Positions 4,502-5,454 of a DNA stretch of 5,454 nt are shown one piece after another. The notes under the pieces are model-generated. The model was not told the DNA's origin and did not search any database. It saw nothing but the letters and a program-made list of their open reading frames with translations. Position numbers and translations under genes: made by a program. This stretch comes from Micrococcales bacterium. GTDB lineage: Bacteria; Actinomycetota; Actinomycetes; Actinomycetales; Microbacteriaceae. How positions within the stretch are numbered: position 1 is the first letter of the stretch; each line of letters opens with the position of its first letter. The DNA is taken from NCBI GenBank assembly GCA_947448975.1, contig CANFPR010000068.1:1-5454 (forward strand), read 5' to 3'.

Positions 4502-5173
4502 ATGAAAAACGAATTCCTTCTGATTGACCTCGAAACGGCTGTCGACCTTCAAGCCTTTCTAAACCGAGCCAAACGCCTAGACCCGAGCGGTTTGGTGCGT
4601 CTCAGGGCCTACGGAAGCCTGCTCGCGGCTTACGTTGCGCCAATCTTCGCCGGCGGAATCATGGATTCAGGCCCTACCGTGCTTGGCCTTAGAACCTGTG
4701 AGCTAGCCAAGGACGCCGAAGTTGAGGGTTTGGTTTCGATACAGGCCATGCTCGATCGTCTTGCGCGAATAATCGACAACGGCATTTGGAACGCAAAAGA
4801 TTCGATGATCACTCTGCCGGCCAACGAACGCGCGGCCTGGGGTGGAGTTCTTCCGCCGCGCTCGGGTTGGGTTTCAACTGGGTTTCTGTCGGAGCAAGAG
4901 CTAACGCAGATCGCTCGCGATGGAATCGAAGAGGTTGCCGACACACTTCCTGAGTCGGTCGGTGGGCCCATTGCCGCGCGCATCCGTGGAGAAATTTGGG
5001 GGAGAGCCATCGAGCAGTCAACCCACGTGCCAACCGGCGCTGCTTTCGTTGCGGCAGGTTTAGGTTTTCTCACCGAGGGCGAGCAGATCGAGGTTTTCGA
5101 AGCCGATAACTGGGTGCGCCTAAGCAGCATGCACGGGCACGTTCTAGCTCGAGCCGCAATCAGTTTTTCTTAG
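4502..5173 (+). CDS. Conserved actinobacterial protein of unknown function
   Basis: A 223-residue predicted cytoplasmic protein with no signal peptide and no clear membrane span. I believe similar proteins occur in many Actinobacteria, but I know no function. Visible features are an N-terminal DLETAVDLQAFLNRAKRLD helix, a mixed hydrophobic stretch with YVAPIF, a PTVLGLR motif near 58-64, and LLDRLARI-like helix content around 80-95. A proline-rich segment, AAWGGVLPPRSGW, lies near residues 108-120, followed by a helical IARDGIEEVADTLPESVGG region and a C-terminal VPTGAAFVAAGLGFL block. No metal-binding Cys/His cluster, P-loop or known catalytic motif is seen. ATG 4502 is used because a TAGTTT -10 lies just upstream and the protein starts naturally there. 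The frame stays open back to ATG 4346, but that part lies antisense inside tesB and is unlikely to be coding. It is divergent from tesB and convergent with the globin gene, 38 bp from its stop. Confidence 0.85.
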   Translation: MKNEFLLIDLETAVDLQAFLNRAKRLDPSGLVRLRAYGSLLAAYVAPIFAGGIMDSGPTVLGLRTCELAKDAEVEGLVSIQAMLDRLARIIDNGIWNAKDSMITLPANERAAWGGVLPPRSGWVSTGFLSEQELTQIARDGIEEVADTLPESVGGPIAARIRGEIWGRAIEQSTHVPTGAAFVAAGLGFLTEGEQIEVFEADNWVRLSSMHGHVLARAAISFS

Positions 5174-5211
5174 GCTCGCACTAGTCGCGCAGAGAACCAA
5201 AAAGACCCTGC

Positions 5212-5454
5212 CTAGTCTTCGAACGTGTTTAACATCGCAGTTGCGGCTCGGTCGAGGTAACCCCAGAGTTCCGCCTCTTTGAGCGGTGCCAGCTGCAGCG
5301 AATCGACGGCTGCCCGCATGTGCAAAAGCCAACGTTCGCGAGCGAGCGGGTTGATCTTGAAGGGATTGTGCCGCATTCGAAGCCTCGGATGCCCGCGCAA
5401 CTCTTGGTAAGTCGAAGGACCTCCCCAGTACTGCTCAAGAAAAAGCTGAAGTCG
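5212..5454 (-). CDS. glbO: Group II truncated haemoglobin, C-terminal part (5' end beyond window)
   Basis: The minus-strand frame is open from the right edge to TAG at 5214-5212, giving the last 80 residues of a protein normally near 130. Blocks FLEQYWGGP, TYQELRGHPRLRMRH and NPF.I are hallmarks of GlbO/trHbO. The His in RMRH is the expected proximal haem ligand (F8), and the Trp in RERWLL is the expected group II Trp at G8. The distal Tyr region lies outside the window. GlbO proteins bind O2 and other small ligands such as NO in the cytoplasm, and are linked to oxygen delivery or protection from reactive nitrogen and oxygen; the role here is inferred. It converges with the unknown gene at 4502. 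In-frame ATG codons near 5400 are internal, since homology continues upstream. The family is very likely; start and promoter are not visible. Confidence 0.93.
   Translation of the reverse strand, partial: RLQLFLEQYWGGPSTYQELRGHPRLRMRHNPFKINPLARERWLLHMRAAVDSLQLAPLKEAELWGYLDRAATAMLNTFED

Noticed and set aside
4630..5130. 166-residue minus-strand frame opposite the unknown gene
   Set aside because: Low-complexity Ser/Pro/Arg-rich translation with no recognisable family; it is a shadow of the plus-strand gene.
5189..5219. Possible terminator between the unknown gene and glbO
   Set aside because: Only weak stems (AAGAC/GTCTT at 5203-5207 and 5215-5219; an imperfect GCAG/CTGC pairing) and no properly placed T-run on either strand.
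5218..5235. LexA/SOS-box-like TCGAAC half site
   Set aside because: Only one half matches TCGAAC-N4-GTTCGA; the other half is TTAACA, and it lies inside the glbO coding end.

Overview
The window looks like chromosomal DNA from a member of the Actinobacteria, most likely a Microbacteriaceae-type organism with moderate GC. Three things support this. The EttA, single-stranded-DNA-binding (SSB) and group II truncated haemoglobin proteins read like their mycobacterial and actinobacterial counterparts. Several starts have a TAnnnT -10 element almost touching the start codon (leaderless style). Genes are tightly packed. The lineage is inference from protein resemblance recalled from memory, not from a search. 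No mobile element, CRISPR array, rRNA or tRNA was seen.

Layout, left to right. (1) 1-570, minus: 5' two thirds of a drug/metabolite-type (EamA) membrane transporter, running off the left edge. (2) 571-625: compact divergent promoter centred on a perfect 10-bp palindrome. (3) 626-1147, plus: msrA, peptide methionine sulfoxide reductase. (4) 1148-1273: spacer with a perfect DnaA-box sequence and an inverted repeat. (5) 1274-1696, plus: SSB paralogue without the canonical C-terminal tip. (6) 1697-1873: spacer filled with three back-to-back inverted repeats, the last followed by a T-rich run, and a possible nine-codon upstream ORF. (7) 1874-3556, plus: ettA, the ABC-F translation factor. (8) 3553-4449, minus: acyl-CoA thioesterase II (TesB family), whose stop overlaps the ettA stop. 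(9) 4450-4501: second compact divergent promoter. (10) 4502-5173, plus: conserved actinobacterial protein of unknown function. (11) 5212-5454, minus: C-terminal 80 residues of a group II truncated haemoglobin (GlbO type), cut by the right edge.

These are mostly housekeeping and stress genes: methionine-oxidation repair, ssDNA binding, ribosome gating by energy state, acyl-CoA hydrolysis and an oxygen-binding haem protein. From memory, the SSB-paralogue/EttA pair with thioesterase and glbO nearby resembles the M. tuberculosis Rv2478c-Rv2470 neighbourhood, so the block may be an old actinobacterial linkage. The most interesting unexplained element is non-coding: the stacked-hairpin region between ssb and ettA, which could be an attenuator for ettA, a small RNA, or an elaborate ssb terminator.
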